Shown in pieces: positions 27,033-36,179 of a DNA stretch of 64,000 bases (its first letter is position 1; each line of letters opens with the position of its first letter). The position numbers were made by a program, and so were the translations under genes. The notes beneath the pieces were generated by a model that was given only the letters and a program-made list of their open reading frames with translations, made no database searches and had not been told where the DNA came from. The stretch comes from Scopulibacillus daqui (GTDB lineage: Bacteria; Bacillota; Bacilli; Bacillales; Sporolactobacillaceae): the NCBI RefSeq assembly GCF_016908855.1, contig NZ_JAFBER010000014.1, positions 1-64,000 on the forward strand, read 5' to 3'.

Positions 27033-28931
27033 ATGAAGTTCTTAAACTTTATGGAAAAACGCATCGATCCATTTCTTAAAATTGAACTGACCGATTTAGC
27101 CAAAACACTGGCTGCCTCACGAGATTTAAAAGTTGACTTTGCTTTTCATTCCTATTTTAGGAAAGAAGAAGATACAGTCACTGTCAGCCACTATTGGACA
27201 AGGCTGCTCGATGAAAGCAAAAAAGACGGTATGAAAAGTGATATTTATTTAAGAGCTTTTGGAAATCTTCATTTTACCGATTACCAAGCGGTCAATCGTT
27301 ATTTGTCTGAAGTTGGCACAATGAATGCACCGTCATTTCGAAGGCAAATTTTTTGTTTGTTAGAGGACATGCGCCTTGAGAAAGTATCTTGCAAAGAGCG
27401 CCCCGGAATGGTTTATGCCTTTCAGGCAAGGCATGATCTCTTTCATAGGCGTTTCCGCGAGCGTTTTTCTTATCATAAATCAAAAAGTGAATGGCTTGAT
27501 GCTTTGTTTTGCGCTTTTTATTTGCAGATGATTGGAAAACCTATTGCTTTGCCGCAGCCCATTGCTCATATAAAGCCAGTCATGCGGAAAGCCGTTTCCG
27601 AATATCCTAATGCCGAAACAACTGCTGACATTGGCGATTTAGCGCATATCATTGGCAATGAAATTGATCAAGAACTCGGCGATATGAAGGCCTCCTATCT
27701 GATCATGTACGAATCCCTAAATGATACGGAAACAGATGGCGCATCTATGGAAGAAAAGAACGAACTGATCAGCGATTCTTCTAAACAGATCGATGATAAG
27801 GAAGAGAAAGAAACGCATCAAGAAAAAATGCCTTCCTGGCACCAAGAGCAAGAACAAGAAGGCGACAATTTCCTGCAATTTGACTTAGATGAAGGGCAGA
27901 AAACGGATCTCATCGGCGAAGGTGAACGGAAATCTGAGTCCGGTGATCAAGCGCTGGCCAGTGTCCAAGGCGCCTCAAAAGACTCCGAAGGCAGCCAATT
28001 TGATGAAAATCATATGGAAACACATAAAAGCGAAGGAACTGTTCCAGCCGGAGAAAACTTTGGATACGCCGAGATTAATAAGAACGCGAAAGCCGTCATA
28101 AAAAGTGCCAAAAAACCTGGTCCTAACGATCTGCAGGCCTATAAAACGTTAAAAGCAAAAATTCAGCCGGTACAAAAAAGCCTTCAGCAATCCATTCAAA
28201 AAACCATTGAACAAAAGCAAACCGCCCCAAGAACGGATTTGCATTTCGGACGCTTAAACAAAAAATTACTGCGAATAGTCACTGACGATAACCCAAGGCT
28301 TTTTTACAAAAAGCAAGAGCCGAGTACGGAATTGGATGTTGTTTTCTCGCTTTTGGTCGACTGTTCAGCTTCTATGTACGACAAAATGGAAGAAACTCAA
28401 GCCGGTATCGCTCTATTTCATGAATCTTTGCTTTCTTTGGGTGTCCCCCACGCTGTAACAGGTTTTTGGGAGGATGCCATGTCAGCCGATGACAGCGAAC
28501 AGCCCAATATCTTTCTAGAAGCGATTAAATACGAGAAATCCTTGCTGCCTGGACAAGGGGCCAACATCCTGCAGCTTCATCCTGAAGAAGATAACCGCGA
28601 CGGCTTTGCCATTCGGACAGTTGCTAAAGAATTATTAAAAAGGCCAGAAAAACATAAAATACTGCTTGTTTTTACAGACGGCGAGCCCTCTGCCTTTGAT
28701 TACAGCGATAATGGCATTGTTGATACACAAGAAGCCGTTCTTGATTTACGGAAGAAAGGGGTAGAAGTTATCGGAGTCTTCCTATCCAATGAATACACTC
28801 AGGACAGCGAGAAAGAAACGATGCAAAATATTTACGGCCGGCAAAGCCTCATTATTCCGACCGTTGAAGACATTCCTTCATACATTACCCCGCTCTTGAA
28901 AAAACTCCTTTATCGTTATTTGGGCGCCTGA
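27033..28931 (+). CDS. yojO: VWA-domain protein, partner of the MoxR ATPase (YojO-like)
   Basis: A 632-residue protein. The N-terminal 220 residues are helical, a low-complexity acidic and glutamine-rich linker spans about 230-380, and a C-terminal von Willebrand A domain carries the metal-dependent adhesion site DCSAS with a later VFTDGEPS. This is the CobT/NorD-like layout. The start is the ATG at 27033 behind AGAGAGGTGA, with an in-frame GTG at 27024 inside the ribosome site. It forms a two-gene operon with the MoxR ATPase and ends before a strong hairpin. Confidence 0.87.
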   Translation: MKFLNFMEKRIDPFLKIELTDLAKTLAASRDLKVDFAFHSYFRKEEDTVTVSHYWTRLLDESKKDGMKSDIYLRAFGNLHFTDYQAVNRYLSEVGTMNAPSFRRQIFCLLEDMRLEKVSCKERPGMVYAFQARHDLFHRRFRERFSYHKSKSEWLDALFCAFYLQMIGKPIALPQPIAHIKPVMRKAVSEYPNAETTADIGDLAHIIGNEIDQELGDMKASYLIMYESLNDTETDGASMEEKNELISDSSKQIDDKEEKETHQEKMPSWHQEQEQEGDNFLQFDLDEGQKTDLIGEGERKSESGDQALASVQGASKDSEGSQFDENHMETHKSEGTVPAGENFGYAEINKNAKAVIKSAKKPGPNDLQAYKTLKAKIQPVQKSLQQSIQKTIEQKQTAPRTDLHFGRLNKKLLRIVTDDNPRLFYKKQEPSTELDVVFSLLVDCSASMYDKMEETQAGIALFHESLLSLGVPHAVTGFWEDAMSADDSEQPNIFLEAIKYEKSLLPGQGANILQLHPEEDNRDGFAIRTVAKELLKRPEKHKILLVFTDGEPSAFDYSDNGIVDTQEAVLDLRKKGVEVIGVFLSNEYTQDSEKETMQNIYGRQSLIIPTVEDIPSYITPLLKKLLYRYLGA

Positions 28932-28983
28932 CCCTGTGAACTTGCGGATTTTGCCATTAATGCGGATAAGTGACACGTTATTT

Positions 28984-29016
28984 GGTCCTCTTGTGAAATC
29001 ACAAGGGGACTTTTGC
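28984..29016 (+). terminator. Terminator of the yojNO-like operon
   Basis: GTCCTCTTGTG pairs with CACAAGGGGAC around AAAT and is followed by TTTT. Confidence 0.85.
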
Positions 29017-29073
29017 ATGTTTTCTCATATCCTTTCACAATATAAAGAAGAAGCTACAGAAAGGAATGAGAAT

Positions 29074-29250
29074 ATGGGCAGATCACACCATCGTAAAAAA
29101 CGTGATAAAAACAAACAAGATTTACCGCAAACACCGAAATATGAGAAAAATCCTGATGGACAAGATTTAGAATTAGCGAAAGAACTTTCAGATCGTTATG
29201 AATTAAAAGCCAAACCCGGTTTTCCGCCAATGGATGTTGACAGAAAATAA
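29074..29250 (+). CDS. YfhD-family small protein
   Basis: A 58-residue very hydrophilic protein. MGRSHHRKKRDKNKQ at the start, LPQTPK in the middle and DGQDLELAKEL later fit the YfhD family of small Bacillales proteins of unknown function, some linked to spores. The start is the ATG at 29074 behind AAAGGAATGAG; the frame is open further upstream but overlaps the preceding terminator. It is monocistronic with its own hairpin downstream. Confidence 0.75.
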   Translation: MGRSHHRKKRDKNKQDLPQTPKYEKNPDGQDLELAKELSDRYELKAKPGFPPMDVDRK

Positions 29251-29319
29251 GAAATAAGGATGACCTGTGCATGGATTTCAAAACATCCTATATCGGCATC
29301 TTTCTGTTCAATAGAATAA

Positions 29320-29352
29320 GCGCCATGTTCATATTTGCATGGCGCGTCTTTA
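29320..29352 (+). terminator. Hairpin after the yfhD-like gene
   Basis: GCGCCATG pairs with CATGGCGC across a 10-nt loop, followed by a moderately T-rich GTCTTTA. Confidence 0.65.
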
Positions 29353-29413
29353 CATATATTCTTCGGCCAACAAAACGATGGCTGAAAACATCATCAGTGT
29401 CTGCGGCTTTTTT

Positions 29414-29788
29414 TCATAGTTTAAATTTATCCGCTATTTTATCCTTATAGGCATAGTAGGCCTGTGACTTCATAAGGCTTCTTTGTTCCATTAGCTGATT
29501 ATACCGTAAAGTTTTTTCTGTAAGTTTTTTATGCAAAGAGGCGATTTTCTCTTCATCATCGCAGCAGGAAATTAAATCTTCTAAAGAAAGGATTTCCTTC
29601 TTTAATTGCACTTCTTCAGGGACATAGCCCGAATTCTTCAAAATTTTATACGCCATACGGAGATCCTTGGGCACACCGGACAAATTATCCATCTTTAACG
29701 GCTTGCCTTTGCCTTTTAAATGATCCAAATCGCCATTTTCCATAGCCTCACGAATCTTGCTTTCCGCAATCATCGAGAAAATATCCAT
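29414..29788 (-). CDS. DUF1992 protein (DnaJ-homologue C28 conserved domain)
   Basis: A 124-residue helical protein matching the DUF1992 pattern: IAESKIREAMENGDLDHLKGKGKPL at the N-terminus and a second helical segment ending QAYYAYKDKIADKFKL. No J domain is present. The start is the ATG at 29788; AAGGAGG is 8 bp upstream and the GTG just before it is also possible. Function is unknown in bacteria. The gene is monocistronic. Confidence 0.8.
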   Translation of the reverse strand: MDIFSMIAESKIREAMENGDLDHLKGKGKPLKMDNLSGVPKDLRMAYKILKNSGYVPEEVQLKKEILSLEDLISCCDDEEKIASLHKKLTEKTLRYNQLMEQRSLMKSQAYYAYKDKIADKFKL

Positions 29789-30165
29789 CACGTGAGCCTC
29801 CTTATTTGCGGGGTTGGTTAAATCAAGTCATCAGCCACCGGGAACATTCTATATCCATTAACCCAAATACTTATGTTATTGTCAAACGAATCAACAAAAA
29901 ACATACCTATTAGGCTGAAGATATCACCTCATATTATGATACTGATGCCATGGAAAATCGATGTCCTCTCATAACCATTCTCTTCACAGCAAGAACTTAG
30001 ACAGCAAGCTCATGACAAAGAATGCGGCGCGATGGATTAGAGTAAATTTATGTAACACAAAGCAAATTGCAAAGTCAAACGCCATACTCACTAGGAATAT
30101 GGCGTCTTATATTAACTAAACGGAATGACCGAATCTATTAAATCATCAGTTAAGGTGCCGATAAT
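29789..30165. other. Intergenic stretch, no gene recognised
   Basis: Only one structure stands out: ACGCCATA and TATGGCGT (about 30080-30107) form a stem downstream of the convergent-side cotD gene. It has no strong T-run and may be a weak terminator for cotD on the minus strand. Confidence 0.4.
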
Positions 30166-30576
30166 CTAGAACTTTCCATGGTGATGATGCATATGATGCG
30201 GATGGTGAGGGTGGTGCATATGATGCGGCGGTACACATCCGCAATTCACGTCTTCACAGCTTTCTGTACATTTTACCGACTCAGTATGCGGAAAATAATG
30301 GGCATTTGTGACATGTGTGTGTTTCCAATGTACAGTGTGGGACGGGTGAATATATGGTACAATGACATTTTCATAATAATTTTGTTGGTAATACCTAGGA
30401 TCGCAAATCACTTCCGGCATCACTTTTGTTTCACAAGGTCCGCAGCAGTCCATCATTGGTTCATGCGGAATGTTTGCATACCCCCCATCATGAAAATGAT
30501 GATGCATGCCATGATGATGAATATCATCAAAGTTAGCCAAATTTGGATTGAACATATTTTCGTTATCCAAATGCAT
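30166..30576 (-). CDS. cotD: Spore coat protein of the CotD family
   Basis: A 136-residue protein extremely rich in histidine and cysteine. The central block VPYIHPSHT...HVTNAHYFPHTESV follows the CotD pattern (IVPHIHPQHT, HYFPHT), and the C-terminus is a run of His-His-Met/Pro repeats. CotD is an inner spore coat protein made late in the mother cell. It is longer than B. subtilis CotD (75 residues) through added His-rich ends. The ATG follows CTTAAGGAGG, and a good sigma-K -10 lies just upstream. Confidence 0.88.
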   Translation of the reverse strand: MHLDNENMFNPNLANFDDIHHHGMHHHFHDGGYANIPHEPMMDCCGPCETKVMPEVICDPRYYQQNYYENVIVPYIHPSHTVHWKHTHVTNAHYFPHTESVKCTESCEDVNCGCVPPHHMHHPHHPHHMHHHHGKF

Positions 30577-31153
30577 TTTACATACCTCCTTAAGGTTAAA
30601 TTCACTATAGAGTATGTAAAATAACCACCATCTGAAATGGACAACGACCTATTGAAATAACCTATTTTTACGAAAAAAAGGCTGGTGCACGCCGTCTAAT
30701 CGAAGAATCCGGAGCCCTGCCTATCTACCCCTGCGGCCTTTGCAAAGCCAGAAATTTCATAAGGCAGACGGCCGATTGCAATAAGGGCGACAGAAGCAGC
30801 CTCTTGTTTCAGTTATACCTCTGATTGCAATAAGAAAATGAGAATTTTCATAGATTTTCCCCGCCCTAATCTATTAAAATCCCCCTTCTATTTTTGCTCC
30901 TTTTCTGCTCTCAAAACAACGCTATGTGATCCTTTGCTATTTTTGCAAAAACTAGTAAAAAACCGCTAGTTTTATAGGTCTTTTTTTTCGACATTTTCCC
31001 CCATTGTAATCAAAATGTAATTTTCTTAAAACCTGCATGTTACATTATTCGAGTATTATTGACAGCAGAGAGAAAAAAAGAGTAAAAAATGTTGGATCGT
31101 TACGTATCTATGAAAATAAAAATGAAAAGAAATATTTTAGGAGGAATTTTGTT
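30577..31153. other. Long intergenic region with an unassigned structured segment
   Basis: Between cotD and the wall hydrolase gene. The 30680-30835 part has GCCGTCT (about 30691) complementary to AGACGGC (about 30766), an internal GGCCTTTGCAAAGCC hairpin, and two exact copies of GATTGCAATAAG (30774-30785 and 30823-30834). The minus strand is open over a peptide-like stretch ending GSGFFD, resembling peptides spuriously encoded by dispersed Bacillales intergenic repeats as I remember them. Neither a riboswitch class nor a repeat family can be assigned with confidence. Confidence 0.45.
30608..30616 (-). promoter_or_regulatory. Sigma-K -10 element upstream of cotD
   Basis: The minus strand reads CATACTCTA, a full match to the sigma-K -10 consensus CATANNNTA, 32 bp before the cotD start. 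No clear -35 AC element was found, so activation by GerE would be needed, as for many coat genes. Confidence 0.55.
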
Positions 31154-32191
31154 TTGTTAAAACCTAAAGGCATTGTGAAAAAATTGGCAACTACATCAAC
31201 AGTCGCAGGCGTTATGGCAATCGCACCGTTAGCTATGCATCCAGGCAGCGCTTCAGCACACGCACCATCTGCTGGATTAGTACCTCAATCTAACAATAAC
31301 AGTCAAGCAACGGTTGTACATAAACAAACAGCACAAAATACACAGACAGCACAAACTCAAACATCACAAAAAGAAACTTCAAGCCAGCTTTTAAAATCAG
31401 GTGACCGCGGAACAGCTGTCAGCAATCTTCAATCCAAATTAAACGCTAAAGGCTTTTTGCATGGCGGAATTGACGGCATCTATGGCCCAAATACAGCTGA
31501 TGCTGTCCGCGCATTCCAAAATTCAAACGGTCTTCCTGTTGACGGCATTGCTGGTCCGGACACATTTGCTAAATTAAACGGAAACTCTGCTGCAAATAAC
31601 AACAACAGCAACAGCAATAACAACAGCACTTCCGTTAACCACAGCAATACTGTTCAAAACAACAATACAACTGTAAATAACAATAGTTCTAACAGCAATA
31701 ATGTCTATCATCCTGTTTCTGCATCAGGAAGCAATCATCAATCATCCAATGTAGAAGATATGTCTTATCGCCCTAATCAAACGTCTAATAATCAAAGCAA
31801 TCAGGGCGACCAAAATAGTCAAGTTTCCGGTTCAAAAATCGCTGCCATTGCTCAACAATATAATGGCGCACCATATGTATGGGGCGGAATGTCACCAGCC
31901 GGATTTGACTGCAGCGGCTTTATAAAATATGTTCTGCAACAAGCTGGTATTGAAACATCAGGCAGAGACGCAGCTGCTATTTACAGTGAAGGCACATCAG
32001 TAAGCACTCCTAGTGTCGGTGATGTTGTATTCTTCAGCAACACTTACAAACCTGGCATCAGCCATGCTGGCATCTATATCGGCAACAATCAAATGATTGG
32101 CGCCCTAAATGAAAAAGACGGCGTTCAAATCGTCAGCCTTGATAATCCATACTGGAAAAGCCATTTAACTGGTTTCAAATCTTATAATTAA
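31154..32191 (+). CDS. Secreted NlpC/P60 peptidoglycan hydrolase with peptidoglycan-binding domain
   Basis: A 345-residue exported D,L-endopeptidase-type wall enzyme. A signal peptide covers about 1-35 (KKLATTSTVAGVMAIAPLAM, cut after ASA). A PG_binding_1 domain lies at about 80-142 (GDRGTAVSNLQSKL, GIYGPNTADAVRAFQ). A long Asn/Ser linker follows at 145-220. The NlpC/P60 domain has Cys253 in FDCSGF and His304 in ISHAGIYIG. The start is the TTG at 31154 behind TTAGGAGGAA; the frame is open upstream but without a ribosome site. It probably cuts gamma-D-Glu-mDAP bonds during growth. It is monocistronic. Confidence 0.9.
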   Translation: MLKPKGIVKKLATTSTVAGVMAIAPLAMHPGSASAHAPSAGLVPQSNNNSQATVVHKQTAQNTQTAQTQTSQKETSSQLLKSGDRGTAVSNLQSKLNAKGFLHGGIDGIYGPNTADAVRAFQNSNGLPVDGIAGPDTFAKLNGNSAANNNNSNSNNNSTSVNHSNTVQNNNTTVNNNSSNSNNVYHPVSASGSNHQSSNVEDMSYRPNQTSNNQSNQGDQNSQVSGSKIAAIAQQYNGAPYVWGGMSPAGFDCSGFIKYVLQQAGIETSGRDAAAIYSEGTSVSTPSVGDVVFFSNTYKPGISHAGIYIGNNQMIGALNEKDGVQIVSLDNPYWKSHLTGFKSYN

Positions 32192-32198
32192 TATGTTG

Positions 32199-32227
32199 GA
32201 AGAGCCCTTCAATCAGGGCTCTTTTTT
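32199..32227. terminator. Bidirectional terminator between wall hydrolase and Rieske oxidoreductase
   Basis: GAAGAGCCC pairs with GGGCTCTTTTTT. The plus strand has six Ts; the stem also overlaps the end of the convergent gene. Confidence 0.85.
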
Positions 32228-33759
32228 ACTTGATTGAGTTTCTTTAAAGGTTTTTCTGCAGGCCCTTCAATCACTTCACCAGTATATGAGTATCTGGAAC
32301 CATGACACGGGCAGTCCCAAGTTTTGTCACCGCTGTTCCACTCGACTTCACATCCTAAATGTGTACATGTTGTATCTACGATATGACATTCTCCTTGGTC
32401 ATCAACATATGCACCTGCCCGATCTCCCCCGCATATGACAATGCTTCCTTCACCTTTGGATAGGTCCTCTGGTCTTTTTGCCGGAGATTCGAACTTTCCT
32501 TTCATAAGGTGGCCGGCAACATCGATATTCTGTTCAAAAAATGTTTTCAAGCTTGGATCAGCGTAAAAACGCGACGGCGAATACAAATGTTTGTAAGGAT
32601 TCTTCTTATCTAATATATAATCCCGAAACAATAAAGCCGCCGCTGTCCCATTTGTCATCCCCCATTTTCTGTAGCCCGTGCCGACTAAAATATTCGGATG
32701 TCTGGATGTGATATGGCCGATATAAGGAACCTTATCCAGAGTCGTTAAATCTTGAGCCGACCAGCGATACTTCGTTTCCTTTAAACCGAAAACGTCCTGT
32801 CCAAACGATTCCAAGGCTTTATAGTGTTCAAGCGTATCAATCCCCTGGCCGGTTTTATGCCTTTCTCCCCCAATAAGGATCATCTCTTCATTATTAATCT
32901 TTACAGAGCGGAATGAACGTACAGGGTCTTCTGCACTGATATACATGCCGCCGGGGTAAGGCTTGTCTACTTTGGCTGCAATAAGATAAGCTCTTTCAGC
33001 ATACATTCTCGTAAAATAGAAACCTTGCCCGTCGTAAAACGGATAGTGTGAACAAGCAAGCACAAAACGGCCGGCTGCGCGATGACCGTCACGTGTGACC
33101 ACTGTCGGCTGCCTGCCGTTATCAACATCTACCGCCGTTGTTCCTTCAAAAATCAGCCCCCCTTTATCGATAATGACTTTTACTAAATAAGCCAAATATT
33201 TGATTGGATGAAATTGAGCCTGATGCTTCATGACCAATGCCTTTGCGGCATTCACATCAAACGGAATGTCATCAACAAGGCCGCCATCAATTTTTAACTT
33301 TTGGTAAGCTTTAAATTCCTTTTCGAGCTGTCTGGCGCACCGGTCTGTCACAGCGTACACATAAGCATCTTCCTCGCTATAGTCACAGTCGATCCCGTGC
33401 TTATCGATCGTTTCCTTAATAAACTTTAACGCACCCATATTGGCTTCATAGTACAATCTCGCTTTACTTTTCCCCATATGATTCATTAACTCATCATATA
33501 TCAAATCATGCTGAGCGGTAATCTTTGCTGTGGTATGGCCGGTTGTTCCGTTAAGCAGCCTGTCAGCTTCTAATAGCGCAACCTTCAGCCCTTCGTTAAC
33601 AAGCAAATAGGCGGCGGTTAACCCTGTGATTCCGCCTCCAATAATAATGACATCAGCTTCTATATTGCCGTTTAACTGATTAAATGCCGGCAATTCAACG
33701 GTCTCTCTCCAAGACGGTTCCGGAAAACGGGATGGCTTTTCGTTAAAATTTTGTACCAC
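32209..33759 (-). CDS. FAD-dependent oxidoreductase with C-terminal Rieske domain (YhfW-like)
   Basis: A 516-residue fusion. The N-terminal DAO-type FAD domain has VIIIGGGITGLTAAYLL near 37-53 and TTGHTTAKIT. The C-terminal Rieske [2Fe-2S] domain has both ligand pairs: Cys465/His467 (CTHLGC) and Cys483/His486 (CPCHGS). This is the architecture of B. subtilis YhfW. The start is a GTG behind TTTGGAGG. The substrate is unknown; the cluster suggests electron transfer to or from the flavin within one chain. It is monocistronic and cytoplasmic. Confidence 0.88.
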   Translation of the reverse strand: MVQNFNEKPSRFPEPSWRETVELPAFNQLNGNIEADVIIIGGGITGLTAAYLLVNEGLKVALLEADRLLNGTTGHTTAKITAQHDLIYDELMNHMGKSKARLYYEANMGALKFIKETIDKHGIDCDYSEEDAYVYAVTDRCARQLEKEFKAYQKLKIDGGLVDDIPFDVNAAKALVMKHQAQFHPIKYLAYLVKVIIDKGGLIFEGTTAVDVDNGRQPTVVTRDGHRAAGRFVLACSHYPFYDGQGFYFTRMYAERAYLIAAKVDKPYPGGMYISAEDPVRSFRSVKINNEEMILIGGERHKTGQGIDTLEHYKALESFGQDVFGLKETKYRWSAQDLTTLDKVPYIGHITSRHPNILVGTGYRKWGMTNGTAAALLFRDYILDKKNPYKHLYSPSRFYADPSLKTFFEQNIDVAGHLMKGKFESPAKRPEDLSKGEGSIVICGGDRAGAYVDDQGECHIVDTTCTHLGCEVEWNSGDKTWDCPCHGSRYSYTGEVIEGPAEKPLKKLNQVKKSPD

Positions 33760-34173
33760 TTATAGTCCTCCAAAATGATTGGTTTGTTTAATCTCAGTGT
33801 TTCCAATAAATAAAAGCTCTTATACCCATAGTCCTTATTGGGAGCGGAAAGGCCAGCATTACCTTTTAATAAACAAAAAAAAAAACATAAATATGGGGCA
33901 AAGAAATGAAAAGACCAGCACTGGCGAGTGCAGAAAGGAAAAATTCGAAGAAATGAAAGAGCATCGAAGAAAGATATCGCATTATCCAAGCGATATCGCA
34001 GAGCATTTTATGGCCCGAAATACCCGGGTTCCAGCATCTGTTGCCGCTATTTTGGTACGGGGGTTGCGGGGATTAGATTTCTATAAACGACCGTATCTCC
34101 TCGCCGTTTCATCCGACTTCTATTATGTATAACAGAAGAGGGGCACCCCCCCTTCTCCCTCGGCATATACCAT
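33760..34173. other. Intergenic stretch, no supported gene
   Basis: It holds an A13 tract near 33876 and GATATCGC...GCGATATC (about 33973-33997), a perfect 8-bp inverted repeat. A GC-rich hairpin (AGAAGAGGGG with CCCCTTCT, about 34134-34156) after pheA may end that transcript. A plus-strand frame from 33893 lacks a ribosome site and is not accepted. Confidence 0.4.
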
Positions 34174-34995
34174 TTAAAGATGCGTCGTTTGATAACTTCC
34201 GAGAATACTGACTTGATGTTCAAGCGTTTCAAGAATCGTTATCGCTTTATCCAAAGAGCGATCATTTGTTCCAACTGTTGCTTCTAAGAAAAACTGATAA
34301 GTGCCCAGCTTTTTCTTTGTTGGCCGGGATTCAATCCAAGATAAATTAATATTAAGTGCGGAAAATACATTTAAAATCTTCGAGAGAACACCCGCATTAT
34401 CTTCATTAGGCGTTACGATTAACATGGTTTTATGAGTGTTTGCCAGTGTCGATTGCACTTTTGAAACAATCACAAAACGGGTATGATTGACTTCGTTATC
34501 TTGTATGTTTCTTTCAAGCACATGTAGATCGAATGCCTTCGCCGCCCACTCAGATGCCACAGCGGCAACATCATTTCTACCGGCATGTTTTACAGCCTTG
34601 GCCGCTGATGCCGTACTGTCGAAGTGCTTTGTTGGAAGCTTCAGTTTTCTTGTGAATTCTCGGCACTGGGCAAGTGCAGGAGCAATCGACCATACTTCTT
34701 TAATATTCGCCAAGCTCGTTTGGGAGGCTGTTAATAGATTTAATGAAACAGGCAAAACGATTTCGCCTTCAACAAATAATTCGTACATTAATAAACCATC
34801 CACTGTCATCGTGATCGTTCCCTCAATCGAGTTTTCTATCGGAACAACCCCTTTGTCAACCGTACCTTCTCTGACAGCTTCCAAAACATCTAAAATCGAA
34901 TGGCTTATATGCCAATCTGTCTCTTCGCGGGCAAAATATCGGCATGCCGCTTCTTCAGAAAACGTTCCTTTTGGACCTAGATAAGCTATTTTCAT
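34174..34995 (-). CDS. pheA: Prephenate dehydratase
   Basis: Converts prephenate to phenylpyruvate in phenylalanine synthesis. At 273 residues it has the normal size of the monofunctional enzyme. The catalytic domain has YLGPKGTFSEEAA at the start, PIENSIEGT and the substrate motif NHTRFVIV. The C-terminal ACT domain carries ESRP (IESRPTKKKLGTYQFF), the phenylalanine feedback site. The ATG has AAGGAATG upstream. It is followed on the same strand by nothing related; metA lies 53 bp upstream in the same direction. Confidence 0.95.
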   Translation of the reverse strand: MKIAYLGPKGTFSEEAACRYFAREETDWHISHSILDVLEAVREGTVDKGVVPIENSIEGTITMTVDGLLMYELFVEGEIVLPVSLNLLTASQTSLANIKEVWSIAPALAQCREFTRKLKLPTKHFDSTASAAKAVKHAGRNDVAAVASEWAAKAFDLHVLERNIQDNEVNHTRFVIVSKVQSTLANTHKTMLIVTPNEDNAGVLSKILNVFSALNINLSWIESRPTKKKLGTYQFFLEATVGTNDRSLDKAITILETLEHQVSILGSYQTTHL

Positions 34996-35048
34996 TGTGG
35001 CATTCCTTTCTTAATCTATTAGTAAAATCATTGCACAACATACGCGCC

Positions 35049-35972
35049 TTATTGAAGGCTGTCCCACTTATAAGGCGTTTCCTGATAAACATAGTAGTTC
35101 AGCCAGTTGGAGAAGAGAAGATGAGCATGCGAGCGCCATTTATTCAGCGGCCGCTTGGTCGGATCATTATCAGGATAGTAATGTTCAGGAAGACATATAT
35201 CTAACCCTTTATGGCGATCGCGTTTGTACTCTTGCCCTAAAGTAGCGGCATCATACTCTAAATGGCCGGTGATCATAATATGTTTCTCATCTTTCGAAAT
35301 AATCATAAACGGACCCGCTTCATCCGATTGAGAAAGCAAGATTAAATTTTCACAGTCTAGAATGTCCTTTTCGGATACACTTGTATGACGGGAATGAGGT
35401 GCGAAAAATTCGTCGTCAAATCCACGAACCAATTTTATCGTAGGATAATTGATTTGATGCTTAAAAACGCCGAAACATTTTGCCGGCAGCTTAAACTTTT
35501 CAATGCCATAATGATAGTAAAGTGCGGCCTGCGCTCCCCAACAAATATGCAAAGAGGAGGTTACGTGAGTTTTCGACCATTCCATAACCTCTGTCAGTTC
35601 ACCCCAATAATTAACTTCTTCAAATTTGAGGTGTTCAATCGGCGCCCCTGTAATAATCATTCCGTCAAAGTATGATTTCTTAACTTCTTCTAGCGTCGTA
35701 TAAAATTGTTCTAAATGGGATTTGCTCACATTCTTAGACTCATGGCTTGCGGTATGGAGAAACTTAATATTCACTTGCAGCGGTGTATTGCCAAGAAGCC
35801 TGAGCAGCTGTGCCTCTGTTTTTTCTTTTTCAGGCATTAAATTCAAAATAAGAATATTTAATGGCCGAATATCCTGGCTGCTTGCCCGCTCATCATCCAT
35901 GACAAAAATATTTTCATTTTCAAGAATTTCCCGGGCAGGTAGTTTTTTTGGAATATTTATAGGCAACTGCAT
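35049..35972 (-). CDS. metA: Homoserine O-acetyltransferase MetA
   Basis: First step of methionine synthesis. At 307 residues it matches the MetA/HTS family, with Cys144 in HICWGAQAA and the GHLEYD His/Glu pair. Glu113 in TGAPIEHL corresponds to the residue that selects acetyl-CoA (Glu) over succinyl-CoA (Gly) in this family, so acetyl transfer is predicted. The start is the ATG at 35972 behind CAGGGGGAA; the longer frame crosses the promoter. Possibly read through into pheA, 53 bp further on. Confidence 0.93.
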   Translation of the reverse strand: MQLPINIPKKLPAREILENENIFVMDDERASSQDIRPLNILILNLMPEKEKTEAQLLRLLGNTPLQVNIKFLHTASHESKNVSKSHLEQFYTTLEEVKKSYFDGMIITGAPIEHLKFEEVNYWGELTEVMEWSKTHVTSSLHICWGAQAALYYHYGIEKFKLPAKCFGVFKHQINYPTIKLVRGFDDEFFAPHSRHTSVSEKDILDCENLILLSQSDEAGPFMIISKDEKHIMITGHLEYDAATLGQEYKRDRHKGLDICLPEHYYPDNDPTKRPLNKWRSHAHLLFSNWLNYYVYQETPYKWDSLQ

Positions 35973-36003
35973 TTTCCCCCTGATTTGAATTTTCGATAAA
36001 TAC

Positions 36004-36032
36004 ATTATATCGGTGTCTCTGAGATTCAGCAA
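36004..36032 (-). promoter_or_regulatory. Sigma-A promoter of metA
   Basis: On the minus strand TTGCTG (rc of 36027-36032), 17 bp and TATAAT (rc of 36004-36009). The implied 5' leader is only about 25 nt, too short for a SAM riboswitch or T-box. Confidence 0.75.
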
Positions 36033-36179
36033 CCGCGGCCTTTAGATCAGTAAATATAGATATGCTTATTCATCGTATTTCAAGTTTTTGAATCTATTCA
36101 TTTATTTTTTAATATTGATAGTTTATGATCGCTATTTTTTGGACAAGATACTATTAAACTAAAAAAAGGAGTGCAGAAA

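Noticed and set aside
29817..29904. 28-codon minus-strand frame reading MFFVDSFDNN...
   Set aside because: The peptide looks plausible, but the nearest ribosome-like string is more than 15 nt away from the ATG.
30178..30624. Plus-strand frame of 148 codons
   Set aside because: It is the exact opposite strand of cotD; its Met/His-rich product is only the complement of the histidine repeats.
30660..31030. c-di-AMP riboswitch before the NlpC/P60 gene
   Set aside because: Expected from the gene type, but the CAGCTAACC block and the GGGGAACC block are absent.
33779..34132. Open frame of 117 codons, or 80 codons from the ATG at 33893
   Set aside because: No ribosome site before either start, low-complexity A-rich beginning, and no recognisable sequence. 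It covers an intergenic hairpin.
35973..36120. Possible SAM riboswitch or T-box upstream of metA
   Set aside because: The sigma-A promoter leaves only about 25 nt of leader, and no conserved aptamer blocks are present.
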